From: Voacanga thouarsii
Taxonomy: Eukaryota > Streptophyta > Magnoliopsida > Gentianales > Apocynaceae
DNA length: 64,000 nt
Assembly (NCBI GenBank): GCA_026120185.1
Contig: JANUWF010001101.1
Span: 1,860,001-1,924,000, forward strand
Reading direction: 5' to 3'
Shown here: positions 34,605-48,069 of the stretch, piece by piece
Position numbering within the stretch: the stretch's first letter is position 1
Layout: every line of letters begins with the position of its first letter
The notes under the pieces: generated by a model
The model's database searches: none
What the model saw: the letters and a program-made list of their open reading frames with translations, nothing else
What the model was told of the DNA's origin: nothing
Translations under genes and position numbers: made by a program

Positions 34605-37155
34605 GAGAAATATAAGTAGATGTTGGATTTGTAAGACTTCATTTTCTCATTTCTAGTAGGATATCTGTATGTTTTATGCAGTAAAATGTGCAACCTGTTG
34701 TCAGATCTAATCTTTCCTCAGGGATGTGTTTCTCCTCTTGTGTTGTTCCTAGTTTGCTTAAAGACGTCCTGTTGTATTTGTCAAACTATTTGTACCTTTT
34801 ACATGTCTTAAGGGAAGAATTGATGATTAAGTCCATGATCTCAGGGCAAAATTGGACCGTCCCCTTTTGAAGTTTCTCATCGCGGGCACTATTTTGTTTT
34901 CCATAACAATTGTAGCCGGACTAGATTGAACAGCTTCTTCTGCAGGGCAAGTCTGCTCTTGAATATTCGGTTGAAGGTAAATGATTCGGCCCCATCGAAA
35001 GGGTGACATTTATCAGAGAGAAGTTTTGTGAACTTTGATGGATAGTCTGAATTGACTAGGGGCCTTTTCAAGTTTGTTGTTAAAACTAGGCATATCATGG
35101 TAATATCTGAACATTTTGCAGGGACCACAATTACAGTGGATTGTGTCTTATTCTTCCAACTGCAAGAATTAGATGGTTTAAGATTTGAATTAGATATACA
35201 CAATCTTGCAATCTCTGGTGCTTTCTGGTCCAAAGCTGTTTGGATGACTTCAAATTTGTTACTTTTGAATGGTGAATGAATGAAGCAGGGCTAAAACCTA
35301 TCCAAATTGTCTTCTCATTCATCTTGATGTTTAATTTAAATTGATAATTTGACTGTTACTAGGGTATAAAGGGTTTAGTGGGTTTAAGCTCGAGCTTTAG
35401 TAATTAGGTCTGGAAGCTCATTGAGCATAATAAAGTATGATGCTTTTTGTCAGAGCTTTCTTGAGATGTGTATAATATATATAAAAGTATTCTCAGCGAA
35501 GGGCAAGGAATTGGAGTTCAAGTTGAACATTAAATGAGTTCAATTGTGTTGAACTTGGGCTTCTTGTTTATATTGCAAAGTTTGAATTTCTGAGCTCTGC
35601 AGAACTGCTCAATCCAAGATCACTTAGACCCCAGCTGTTACCATCGGATAGCTTACTAATGCCATTTTAATGACTTTTCCATTTGATGATTTTACAAAGG
35701 GAACAAGAGCGCTGCTGCCGAGATCAGGACACAGTCTCCTGATCGAGCATGTCCAGATTTGGAGCCCATCTTAGCGTGGAATGTCTTTCTACTTTAATGT
35801 CCTTTTGGTTTGTTGGTGAGTTGAGTAAGAATTTGAACTCTTAACAGTCTAAGGACTGTGAAGTAGGGATGGATCTATCCCAAACAATTTTTTTCTCTTT
35901 TTTTTTTTTGGTGGGGGGGGGGGGGCATTCCCAGTTTCCTTTCGGAAAATAAAGATTTTCTTTAATAAGTTTTAAAAATTTATGTTTTATTCCTATAAAA
36001 GTTTTGTAAATGTGTAATCTTGTCTTTTAGTTTTTTATTATATTCTTATTACAAATTAAACGTGTGATAATTGAAAGTGAAAGACCAAATGTTGGTAGCT
36101 GGGATTGGTTTTGCATATGCACAAATACCATATGTTGCATATTCTTTCCAATTAATTCTTTGATGGAACATTGGCTTGAAGGTTTGGTTTGATCCCGAAC
36201 CACATTTAAAATTGAGAAGTGATATCAAAGTGCGGAGTTCAGAATCGACACTTTTTACATCGTTGACTGAAACAAGGAAGTGGCTTACAATTCAAAATGG
36301 CAGAAAACATCACTTTTGGGGCCCATTTTGAACTCAATAGTGAAGGAATTTTGCAAAATAGATCAACAGTCATTTGACCCTTGAGAGATCATTGAGCTGC
36401 CCTTTCGTTTTTTCGGTCTTATAAAGTTATGCAACATGTCAATTGTATAGATGCGTAAAATAAATTTTATTAATTCTAAAACCCAAACGTCAGAATAAGT
36501 CAGTTTTTGTATTTCTATAGTTTATATTATATTATATGTATTTTTGTCAATTAAAATTTATAAATTTTTATACAATATTTTAACTTTTTAAATTTTTTTA
36601 ATAATAAAAATTCTTATCTAATTTTTATATGAAATTTTTATTAGGTATTCAAAAAGTTTATTTATTCTGAAAGTCTCTATGTATTGCACCCTAAGACTTT
36701 GTTTGGTTTGCGAAAAGGGAGAGGGAGGAAAAAGGGAAGAGAAAGAGGTATCTTACTTTTTTTAGTGGAAGAAATCATATTTACTTTTGTTTTATTTGGT
36801 ATAAATGAAAGAGAAGTAAATAATAAATATCTACTTTTATTTAGTTTTATTAAAAAGTGAAAGAGAAGGTAAAGATATTTTGTCAAATTTACTATTATAC
36901 TCATACTATTAGAGAAATAAATTTATTTATTTTTATGTATTTGGTATAATTAAAAATGAAATAAATAATTATATTATAAGATTAAGGTAAAATTTTATTT
37001 ATTAGTCAAGTTATTAATAATTTATTAAACGATATTAATATTTTTTTTAAAATTAATATTAGACAAATAAAAATATTTATTTTATTATTAAAAAGAGTGG
37101 GAAAAAATGATAAAGAGTATAACAATCATGAAAAAAATTTAATATATATATATAT

Positions 37156-37190
<35 letters not shown>

Positions 37191-37523
37191 AATTAACAAG
37201 TTGAGAAAAAAGAAAATGAAGAGATAAAAAAATTAATAAGAAAAAATGTAAAAGTTAGAAAAACTTGAAGTTATTTTGGTCTTTATAATAAAAGGATTGC
37301 ACCAATCCTTCTAAAATGGAAAGTGCCAAAAATTTGATGTGGCAGAGAAGGAGAATAGATCCATGTTTACTTTCCCAACACATTTACACTCTATCAAATC
37401 AAATGAAGTAAATATTTATTTCTGTTCATTTTTTTCTTTCACTTTTCACCCCAACCAAAGAAGGCTATTATTTTGAAAAATGTCAGATGAAAACACCACA
37501 ATAAAATACCATGTGACAACACT

Positions 37524-37571
<48 letters not shown>

Positions 37572-37601
37572 AATTATAAATTTGCAATGTACATAAATCA
37601 C
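34605..37601. other. TLP 3 prime UTR and spacer
   Basis: The first few hundred bases are likely the TLP 3 prime UTR. The rest holds no gene that I can support; it has a G run at 35920-35933 and AT-rich sequence with (AT)n at 37141-37190. Confidence 0.5.
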
Positions 37602-37662
37602 GAAACCCGTCTAATTTATATCTTGTTAACTTTTTTTTTTTTTTAACAAATTAGCGGGTTTC
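37602..37662. repeat. Hairpin next to the foldback element
   Basis: GAAACCCGTCTAATTT (37602-37617) pairs with AAATTAGCGGGTTTC (37648-37662) around a T-rich loop. It abuts the foldback element and may be part of it. Confidence 0.55.
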
Positions 37663-39285
37663 ATCTTTAAACATTTTTTTTTACATGATTGATCTTATTC
37701 TTTATTTTAAACTTTTTAAATCTTTCATAAATTTTTGTACGAATTATTTGATCCTTCTGATCCAATTCCGGCAAGTCAGCTAGTCAATTCCAATATTGAC
37801 TATTTAAAGAATGATAAATTTATTATTTTACTATACACTCACATAAAAAATAAGATAAATTTGTGAATTTAATCCCTGAACTTTTTCGTTTTGGTATGAT
37901 TGGTCTCTATTCTTTTTTTTTTTTTAACTTTATAAGTCTTTTTTTTTTCTTTTGACACATTAGGTCCTTCTGGTCACTTTTAAAGTTAAAATATTAAAAT
38001 ATTAAGATACTTAATTACTTAAGTGTATTTAATAATAATTTTTATTGTCACTTCATTGATTAAAACGTATTGAAATTTTGTTATAAATTTTAAGTGAATT
38101 GAAAAGTTACTTAAGTTTGAAGTTTGAATAAATTAAATACTCATATAATTAATAATATTCTTTCATATTTAATCTAAATTATAATAAAATATAATGTAAA
38201 AATGACTTATAATTAATTCAGACTTCATATTCAAACCTTAAATTTTAAATTTTAAACTTCAATTTTTAAAATTCATTACTTAAATATTTAAATTTAAATT
38301 TTATCAAATGAATCCTTGATCTATTTATAGTGAAGTTTGAATATCAAACTTTAAATACTTAAATATTAAATTTTTAAAAATATAATATAAATATTTTATT
38401 AATTATAATTTATTTTTACATTATATTTTATTATATTATAAATTAAATACAAAAAGAATAATAATTAAATAATATATAATATATTTAGATTTCAAATTTA
38501 AATAATTTTTATTTTACTTAAAATTTACAATACAATCAATACATTTTAATCAATTAAATAATAAAAAAATTATTATCAAATGCATTGAATAAAATGAAAA
38601 TTATTAAAATTTGAATTATTTCTAATTATTGTTATTATTTTATATTTAATTTAAATTTTATAAAATATAGTGTAAAAATGAATTATAATTAATTTAGTTT
38701 TCAAATTCTATCTTTTAATTTTAAATTTTAAATTTATCTTAATAGTATACTTACATTAAATTTATAATATAACTTTATAAATAAAACATATAAATATGAT
38801 TTTAAATTTTATGAAGTTAAAAAGCAACATTGCTATATACTTAATTACTTAAAATTAATTAATTAATTATTCATTTTATTAAGTGTATTTGATAAAAAAT
38901 AATATTAAATATTTAATTAATTAAAATTAATTTGATAATAATTTGTTATTTTCACTTAATTGATCGGAATGACCTAACGTGTCAAAAAAAAAATATAGAG
39001 GACTTATAAAGTTAAGAAAAAAAAAAGAATAGAGACTAATGATGCCAAAATAAAAAAGTTCATGAATAAATTCATCAATTTATCTTATTTTTTTATGTGA
39101 GTGTACAGTAAAATGATAAATTTACCTTTCTTTAAATAATCAACACCTGAGCTGATTAGTTAACTTGTCGAAATTAGACCGGAATGACCAAATCATTTGT
39201 ACAAAAATTTATAAAGGACTTAAAAAGTAAAAAATAAAAAATAAGGATCAATCATGCCAAAATAAAAATATTCAAGGGTAAAAAC
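37660..39285. mobile_element. Foldback-type element with long inverted arms
   Basis: Arms at about 37684-37977 and 38959-39256 are inverted copies of each other over roughly 295 bp (for example CACTCACATAAAAAATAAG on the left and its complement on the right), with weaker extension outward. The 980-bp centre is very AT-rich with no coding sequence. Each arm is built of two related tandem subunits, both containing an ATGATTGRTC motif, a T-rich run and RGGTCCTTCTGRTC. This is the structure of a foldback or non-autonomous MULE-like element. I could not fix exact ends or a target duplication. Confidence 0.75.
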
Positions 39286-39289
39286 TACC

Positions 39290-40878
39290 AATTTACTTTT
39301 TTTTTTCTTTATTAACTTTTCCCATTTCACCAAACAGGGGGAGACGAGCTGAATGATTAAGAAAACCTGGTCGGCATAGTTTTCCTTTAGGAAATTCGAC
39401 AAAGAAAACAGGACCACAACCCTCTGGTTTCCAAGAAAGTCCAATTGTTAGGAAGTAATAATGAAACATAAGTTCCCAGAAATAGCCAGGACTCTCTTTG
39501 TTCATATCTAACGTCCTTACCAAATTCTTTCTTGAAAATCATAATCTATGGTGGAATTAGACTGTTCGATGGTTTGCATAAGCCTTGAATCCAAACCTCA
39601 CAAGTCTAGTATCTCGATCGGCCTAACCATTGCTGAAAAGATCATACCATTCCATCTTCTCATCGGTCCATGAAGTCATTTTGGATATGTTATATGGAAG
39701 CAGGACTTGCAATTTGCAATTAGATTCTTCTAAAGCAAATTTTGACTATTTCATTCGTTCTCTACCAGTTCTTCTACATATCAAACCATGAAAATTGCCT
39801 ATTGATGCTCTTGGAAAGCAGAAAGAAGAACAAGCCTGTGGAAGGACTGTGTTTATGAATATATTTCGTAAGTCCAAATCAGGTTTTTCAAGACATTAAT
39901 CAAAGTTTAAAGCTAAATTGACCAAGAACAAAAGCCATACAGATTAGAAAAGCAAGTCACTGATATGGTGATGAAGAAGCTAACTTTATTACAACAGATA
40001 CTAAAGCAAAAAGTTCGAACGGTTATTGACTTCACATCCAAGAATTTAGAAGAGAACTTTACAGTATTACCTAGCTAGAAGTTGATACTTGAAAAAAACA
40101 TCTTGTGACAAGACTCGCAGGTTATGATTCGTGCCAGGAACTGCAGAATCGTAGGAAGAAACTAACAGAGATGAGCCACCGGGCTCGAAGGTGATGACAG
40201 ACATTCAGAAGTGAGCACCTCTTGAAATGGACTGAAGTGCTGCCAATTACTACACTTCAGTGGCTAAAACTTCCTTTTCTTTCCATGGGACAGGCAGATA
40301 TATAACCATTTCTTTCATAGGGCCTGAACCCAACTTTTCTATGTCTTGCATTCCAGCATCCCACTCTGAGGGCAATGGATTGCCACCAAAGCAAAGGCCA
40401 AAACCAAAACTGAGATGGGCCATGCAGCATATAATGTTAATAATTTCCTTTTTCTCATGTACTTGTTTCAATGTCCCATTCTTGATTCTCAACAGTTCTT
40501 GCTGTTCCCATGCTCAAGAAGACGAACAAGCGCATTGATACGAGTACCAGAAAAATATAAAGTGATCAGAAGCAAATATATAGGAATTCTGGAAACCATT
40601 TCTTTTCCTTGCATATATTCTTCTTTTTGTTGGTGTTAGGTCATTGCTGAGATCATGATTCAATTGACTGCGTATCGATAACCTTTAGTGAATCCTAGTC
40701 ATGAAAAGCGTGAAAGTTGCTGTCCATTATAACCTAAGTCGTCAGCCTTGCCTGTTCTGAGCATCTCAAGTAGAGGGCATTAGCAAAATATTATTGTCTG
40801 ATTATGGAGACATGATAAGAAATATGGGGATCAAATGTTTATTTGGTTATTAAGGTTTTATAAGTCTTGTAACTTGTG

Positions 40879-40924
<46 letters not shown>

Positions 40925-43900
40925 GTATACACACTCGCGATTGATTTAATCCTTTACCGGTTCATGTCGTGCCATTTTCCCGGCTGTTGAAGTTTTGTAT
41001 GACTAGAATATTCTACACCTCCTCTCTTGGAGGAGCTAGATGGAAGGATTGAGTACTCTCTGCTAGTTCAATAGCACTACTAAATTAATTAGTCATGGTC
41101 TTTCTTCGTTCCTTAGTTGCAAACGCTCTAATGGATATGGTCAAGCCTTGTACTTTTCTGCTTTGTAATGTTCCTTCTTTCCGTGCAGCCCTAAAAGTGA
41201 AAGATTATACTACTAAAGTAACAGATTTACTTTTGCTGGTCACAAAATTCTCAAAAACATATGGGAAGAGAAGGCTTGTCACACATCACAACTAGAACCT
41301 GTAATGACTTTAATGCCAACTTTATAAAAATATAGCAGTAGTCATATACCAAAATGCTTGATGTGGCATAAAGAAAACAATTAAAGCTAAAGCAGCAGAC
41401 CTTGTAGGTTTCTTGAATTCTTGGCTCTTACACAAAACTCACTTTCTGCCGTCCAATGGCTGGATTGAAAGGTTATGGTGATAAGCAATTAAAAACTATA
41501 TATATAACATAAATGGAATGCAGTTGTAATCACATAGTGGCCACTATGATGCTGGGAATTTCAAAATGGATTTATTAGATGGATTCTCAAGAATTGGACT
41601 AGGATTTATCGACCATGCATCAACACCTCGGCAGCAGCCGACAAGGACATCTTGATTTTCTTTTACTTTGGAGCTTTAAATAAAGGTGAAAGAAAGAAAA
41701 AGAAGAACAATGAAGGGAAGAAGAAAAGAAAGACACGATTTGACGTAAAAAAATATGATAGTGTTGCGTGTTGATTTTTATAAATAATTAATTATTAATT
41801 TAATATTTGTGTATTATATAAAAAAATTTAAAATAAAATGTGTTAAATAAATAATTTTTAATTATAATTTTATTTTTAAGTAAATATTATTTTTTATTTA
41901 TAATTTTATCATTTTAAAAAAATTATTAAGTATTTATTTATTAAATAATATTTCATATTTTTTATTTTTTAAAAAATATTTAAAATTAATATGTTAAGTA
42001 TTAATAAAAACTTTGACACATATTTATTACAGTAGTTATGATCTTTATAAATATTATTATATATCACAATAAAAATCTTTCCTAACAGAATGATTTGAAT
42101 TATGAATAATACACCTTATACAATTAGTGTGATACGTTTTGTAATCTTAAACAAAAAAAAAAAAGACTCTATACCGAGAAGTGTAGAATTTGCCAAATAG
42201 ATCGAACCAAATCCATGGATGTCAGTACGACTACGTGGGTGATTGTTTTCTTCTCCTTCTTCACAAAGTTATGATTACGGCATTGCTTTTTCAAATCAAA
42301 TGAATCGAATAAGGCCTACCCCCCCACCCAGAAGAATAATAATAATAATAATAATTCATTAATTAATAAAAAGAATCAAATAAGGGAATCCGATCACGAT
42401 TTTGTTCCTTAATATCAGACTAATAATTATTACATTATCAAGATCGACAGGGTTAAATCACATGCAAGAATCAAATGATGCTGATTAATGACCACCAAAG
42501 TTTCGCAATTCTTAGAATCTTGATCACAAATGTAAAGAGAGTGATCAAATGCCGTCGATCAGCATATCAGTTCCTCAGTTCATTTTCTAATAAAATTGTT
42601 CTATCTATTATTTTAGATTATTTTAAAATTTTAATATATTAAATATATTATATATTATAAAATAATTAATATATCTCATATATTATTTTTATATATTTAA
42701 ATTTAACATAAAATATTATAAAATATTTTTATTTTATTAAATTATAATATTATAAATTTTATTTTTACATATAATTTTATATTAAATTAATCACTATCAA
42801 TTTAATTGAGTTAGAAGGAATATCAAACTTTTTCCTCTTTTCACAAAGAGTGTCAAGTCCTAAGTGGGAATATATTATTTTCAATTTAAATTAAAATTTA
42901 AATTAAAATAATTTTTATTTTTGAAAATTTTTATATATTTATAATATATTATATTTTTTTAATAATTAAATTTTATATTTAATAATATTTATTAAATTTT
43001 AATAAATTAGAGTGATATAACCCTTTTTTTTTTTTCGTTTTTTCACAACTGGTAGAATCATAAGCAATTCCGTCGTAAATCTTTGGAGTCAGTCATGATT
43101 ACACCCAAGAATTTTTTAGTAGAAGATCATTGCCAAATCTGTTATCAGCTTGTATTGGACTTTGTTCCCTAAAGTAGATCAAATTGGGTCACTTGATGTT
43201 TCGGAACCCTGGCATCTGCGCCGCACAAGTTGTTTACAGCAATTTGAGTTAAAATATGTAATTTTTTGAATATTATCTAAATTAATACATTTAAATATGT
43301 AATTCTTTAAATATTATATATATATATATACAATATTAATATATTGAAACGTATAATTCTTTGAATACTATTTAAATTTATTTTAAAATTTTAATTAATT
43401 AAATTATTAATTAAATTAATTAATAATATATATTTAATATTAATATATTAAATTTTAATAACGTAACAATTTATATAATGCACTGACATTAATCTAGTTA
43501 TTATTAAAAGCTTTTTTTTTTTTCCCCTTTGTCTCCTTTGTATAATTTTCTAGGTTGTCGACTCAATATAAGAGAGCATGTGTTTAAAGGGTTAAAGCTG
43601 ATTCGACATTCACAATCTTCGTCTTTGATTCCATTTTCAGAGGTCACTGTCCCATCTACCATCATTACCACCTTCTGGGCTTTTTAAATAGTCAACAACC
43701 GAGCAAATCGCTACTTCCCTCCCGTCCGTCCCAGAATAATATAATATATAAATAGTTGAAATTTATTTATTTTATCTTAAATTATAAATTATTAAAAAAA
43801 ATTTAAAAAATTTTAAAAATTATTTTTATATTTTTATTCTTATTTATTCTTATTTTTCTTTCTTTTTTCTTTTTTCATTTCTAAAACATTTAAATAGAAG

Positions 43901-44114
43901 TATTTTTTTAAAAAAATAAAAATTATTTTATTTTTAAAAATTTTAATATGTGTAAAATTAAATCAAATAATTTATATTATGAGATAGAGAAAGTAGTAAA
44001 TTTTTGTGTAGCCATTTAGCAAAATCGTAGCAACATAGGATCTGATGCGCGGCCCCCTTGAGAGTTTATTAATCAGTGGAGAAAATTTTTGGCTTTTTGG
44101 GTTATATGGTTGAG

Positions 44115-44154
<40 letters not shown>

Positions 44155-45180
44155 TTTGACTGATGATATTGTTGTGTTTTAAGTTTTTTAATTAAGAGAA
44201 AAATTTTACTTTTTCTCTAAATGAAGTCCATGCAACTTTATCTTCTTGAAGAAAATTTTTTAAAAATTTGCCATCAAAGATAAATTTTTAACACTCACAA
44301 AGTCTTGTTTGCAAGAGCAAAAGTGAGTGCCTGATAGAGAATGGAGGAGAAATGCATTATTTTGAATATGATTCTTTTGGATTCAAAGCTTGAATATTTT
44401 AAGTGTTTATTATTTTTATGTATATATTTAAGTTTTATTTATATTAGGAAGAAAAGAAAATGTTTCATCGATTAGTCATAAATGTTGTTCATCATGAATT
44501 AATTTTTAAGTATGAAAGAATAAGTTGTTATTATTTTAACACAAGGTCATATACCTATATTTGCAATTCAAATTATGGAGTATTATGGTACAATTATGAG
44601 GATATTTTGCATTTGCTTGTATGATCTCTAAGGGTATGTTTGAGGTCATATTCGTGCTTTATATTCAAATTTTCTTGGTTCTGCTTTGTGCCTTTTTTTT
44701 TTAATTTAAAATTTTAATATTATATTATTTCTTCTTCTTCTTGTTACTCTTAATTAATATTTAGCTTATAGTTCATCAATTTTTGCATAGTAACCCTCCC
44801 TGTGGAAAAATTAAACTTTGTATAAAAGTGTGTATATATATATATATATTAAAATCCCATTCTTTTGGTTCTTTGGCAAAATCGAACGTTTATTTTTGTT
44901 GATATCGAGGCAACCTAAGAAAATAATGGCTTGCAAAAAGTATGAAAAAAACTGAAGCACCGCATGACTAAGCCACCAAGTCGACTCGAAAAACTATAAA
45001 TAATTTTTTATTAAAAAAAAAAAACTGAAACTCTTGAGCCACACAGATGCTCTGGCAACAAACTGACTTAAAATAATTTTTTATTTAAAAAAAAAAATGA
45101 AGCTTAGACGTCAGAGTAGTTGCCGAAGTGACAAAGCAACCTTGGTTCCAACGCTTGTCAAAGAACATAACAACAAATGT
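39290..45180. other. AT-rich spacer
   Basis: I support no gene. A - strand frame at 40250-40492 has coding-like composition but no known motif. (AT)n runs lie at 40881-40913 and 44121-44152. Confidence 0.45.
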
Positions 45181-45185
45181 ACAAC

Positions 45186-45564
45186 TGTTGTAAATATTTG
45201 AATTAGTAAAAGTTCTACTAATTATAAATTTATGTGAATTATTAGAAAATTAGTGAGAGTTCTATTAATTAGTGAAAACTCTATTAATTATGAATTTTTA
45301 TAGATATTCATCATTTAGTGAAGACATTACTAATTAAGATTAGTAGAAGATGATGTATTCTATAAATTAAGAGCTCTATAAATAGAGTTATTCTCTAAGT
45401 TTGTAATACACCATCATTTTGTGAAAGAATTGTGATTGTGAGAGAAAATTGTAAGAGAAAGAAAGAGAGAGATTTGAAGAAATTCTTGTACAAAGAATAA
45501 TTAGAGTTTTATTAGTGTGTAGTGTGTAGATTTTTTTTTCTAACACTACCCAAATTTTATAATA
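45186..45564 (+). repeat. Left LTR of copia element 2
   Basis: Related to the LTRs of element 1 (same TATA region CTCTATAAATAGAG and the same GA-rich block) but diverged. The last bases read ATAATA instead of ATAACA, a point change in the terminal inverted repeat. Confidence 0.9.
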
Positions 45565-45628
45565 CATTATCAGCACGAGTCTCTGTAGTTATTAAAGCCA
45601 TAAAATAAGTACGCATTTATTAATCTTT

Positions 45629-46230
45629 ATGGCTAACATTGCTAACCTCGAATTTGTAACTCTTGATATTGCTGAAAAAATTATATGTCATACAAAAATA
45701 CATCTAAATGTTGAAAAAAAAAAGATCCATTTGTCATGTGTGCAATTTAAATTTGACCACCTAAAGATGGTCGTATTTCCAACTGCACGGTATAAATGAT
45801 TGCACCTGAAGTTGTAAAATTTTAAAATCGTGAATGAATATGGCTCCGCGATGTATCAACTTACATCTCAATTAAAATTATGCGGAGAAAAAGTTACTGA
45901 TGAAGATATATTGGAGAAGACATTCTGCATCTTTCATGCCTCGAATATTGTCCTGCAGCAACAATATCGAGAAAAATGATATATACAGATTTAATTACTA
46001 CCCTCATCATTGTAGAGAAAAATAATGAGTTATTATTGAAAAATTATGAAGCCAGACCAACTGGCTCAACAGCACTCCTAAAAGTGAATCCTATTGGCTC
46101 CAGTAGAAGCCATCATTATAGTCGTAGTTGTGGCAGTGTCCGTGGTTATGAGACATACTCGATATTTTCCTTAGTACAGAGCAATACTGACCACCTGAAG
46201 TGGAACAGAAAAGATAATAAGGGAAAATGA
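45629..46230 (+). pseudogene. Degenerate copia gag (element 2)
   Basis: ATG at 45629 starts MANIANLEFVTLDIAE, a typical copia gag start, followed by frameshifts. Later pieces include NNELLLKNYEARPTGSTALL and VNPIGSSRSHHYSRSCGS. As in element 1 the middle of gag and the zinc knuckle are missing, and the RKD insert begins just after. Confidence 0.7.
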
Positions 46231-46378
46231 TATTTTCATTAATAATAAGTATCGCATCTTTGAAATGTTACATTCGAATGTCAATATATACTATATTACT
46301 GTTAACAGTTCAAAAAAAAAATCTATCTCCTCTTGATCATAAGTCTTGTGTTCACTTGCATTTCCTTTATTCATCTCA

Positions 46379-47745
46379 CTAGTGTTCACATAAACTTGAG
46401 GATACATACTTGTAGTTGCTCTTTTTCAATTGAGTTGACAAATTGAGGATGAATGTTTGTAGTTGTTCTTTTTCCATGTTTGCATTAGAGGAAGACAAAT
46501 AGATAGCAATTATGGATTTTAGTTCCTCTTCTTCGGCATCCTCTTTCTCTTCCTTCTCCCTTAGGCCAGCATCTAGACTAGCAATAGAATTAGCCGTGAC
46601 GTTACTACCCAATGAGTTTTGGAATTTTCTCATCCCCTTAAGTTTTTTATTATATTTGGCCTTGAAGCATGCTTGTCTCAATTTCTATGTTTGATCATCC
46701 AACTGCGTATTAGGACTTTCTTCTACCAACTTCTTCTCACGTTCCAGTATCTCAATGGCTTCTCTTAACTTATGTCCTCCTTCGTTTTTATTTCGCTCAT
46801 GTAAATCAAAGTAATATCATCGGTGGAGATATATTCATTCCAATCATTATTTACTTATAAATTTTTTATAATTTCAGCAAATTACAAGTGTGTGTGTGAG
46901 AGAACCTGAACATTCTTGATTATGATATCCAAGCTTATCAACTTCCTGTGAGGCCATCGACGAATTCCTAACTCCCTATATCTGTTCTTGAAAGGGGTTA
47001 AGCTAATATTCAGTTCTTTGACCGCGCTCTTGATTAGCAGGTAAAAGTATTGCGAAATGGTTTCTTTTGATAGTATCTTTGAGCTATTGCCCTTCTCCTC
47101 TTTCTGCCTCCTAATCCTCTCATTCTCCATAGGAATTTAATCTACAATAATATCTTAAACTTCAATATTATGCATTTCATGGGTCCTCACTCCGAATTCG
47201 TTGCCAAGACCACTCATTATTTCTCCTAGAAAATGAAAAATAATATCAGTAAAGGTACTACCATGCAAAATCCATGTTTGAATGTATAATAACCTGGAAT
47301 TATATTCTGACTTTGTTCAAAATCTATTAGGGAGTAGAAAGAATCATGCACAAGCATATCCTCATTCAGAGGAACAACATCAAAAGTAGTCTCTTGAATG
47401 GATAGATCAAATTAAAAATCCGAAGCAGTATGTCCAGAACTACCACTGATTTACATCACAACAAACTAAAAGAGAGTTTAATTTTATTATTTAATTATTA
47501 AGTACACTAAAAAAAAAAAAAAGGAAGCCCTCAAAAGTATCTCACCTAAAATTAGGCGAAAGCGGTTGGCTTGAAAAATTAGGCGAAAGCGGTTGGCTTA
47601 AAAAGGAAAATAGATCAAAATCTTCTGCGTTAGGCCTGACATTAGGCGAAAGCAGTTGGCTTAGAAAAGAAAACACATCAAAATCTTCTACGTTAAAAAC
47701 CAAGTCAAAATTTGACCATGTCTCAAATGAATTACGAGTCTCCAT
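46379..47745 (-). pseudogene. RKD: Antisense RKD gene (element 2 copy)
   Basis: The - strand repeats the exon layout of the copy at 8475-9819. Exon 1 from the ATG at 47745 gives METRNSFETWSNFDLV and Gln/Pro/Leu-rich repeats (FSFLSQPLSPN). The RWP-RK exon (about 47227-46906) reads SKETISQYFYLLIKSAVKEL, then RYRELGIRRWPHRKLISLD, and ends at the conserved donor. The C-terminal exon has RQACFKAKYNKKLKG. Here the RWP-RK domain is in one frame, unlike in element 1, but TAA/TAG-type stops precede it (in the segment matching EVQDIIAD) and the C-terminal exon is frameshifted. The two copies have decayed independently from an ancestor that was probably intact. Confidence 0.85.
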
Positions 47746-47812
47746 ATCTGCTTTGAGTTTTTTTTGTTTTTTTTATGTTTACTAATAGCTGATAATTGAG
47801 ATATATATCGAT

Positions 47813-47817
<5 letters not shown>

Positions 47818-47885
<68 letters not shown>

Positions 47886-47892
47886 TGTATGA
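47818..47892. repeat. (AC)n, (AT)n and (GTAT)n compound microsatellite
   Basis: AC repeats (47816-47848), then AT, then GTAT units. It lies in the captured RKD leader; in element 1 the same place (9888-9908) is a plain AT run, so the repeat has mutated since the two copies separated. Confidence 0.9.
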
Positions 47893-48069
47893 GGAAGAAG
47901 AAGAGGTAGATGATAGATGGAAGGATGGAGGAGAAGAAAAGACAAGGAGGAAGGAGAAAAGATGGTACCGGGAAGAATTTTTTTTTTTTTTTGCATTTCC
48001 TACTTGTCATCATGTTCTTGCATTTCTTTTTCTTTTCTCTTATTCTCTTGTGAAATCATTATTCCCTAA

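Noticed and set aside
34889..35322. Overlapping short ORFs downstream of TLP
   Set aside because: No motif on either strand; most likely 3 prime flank.
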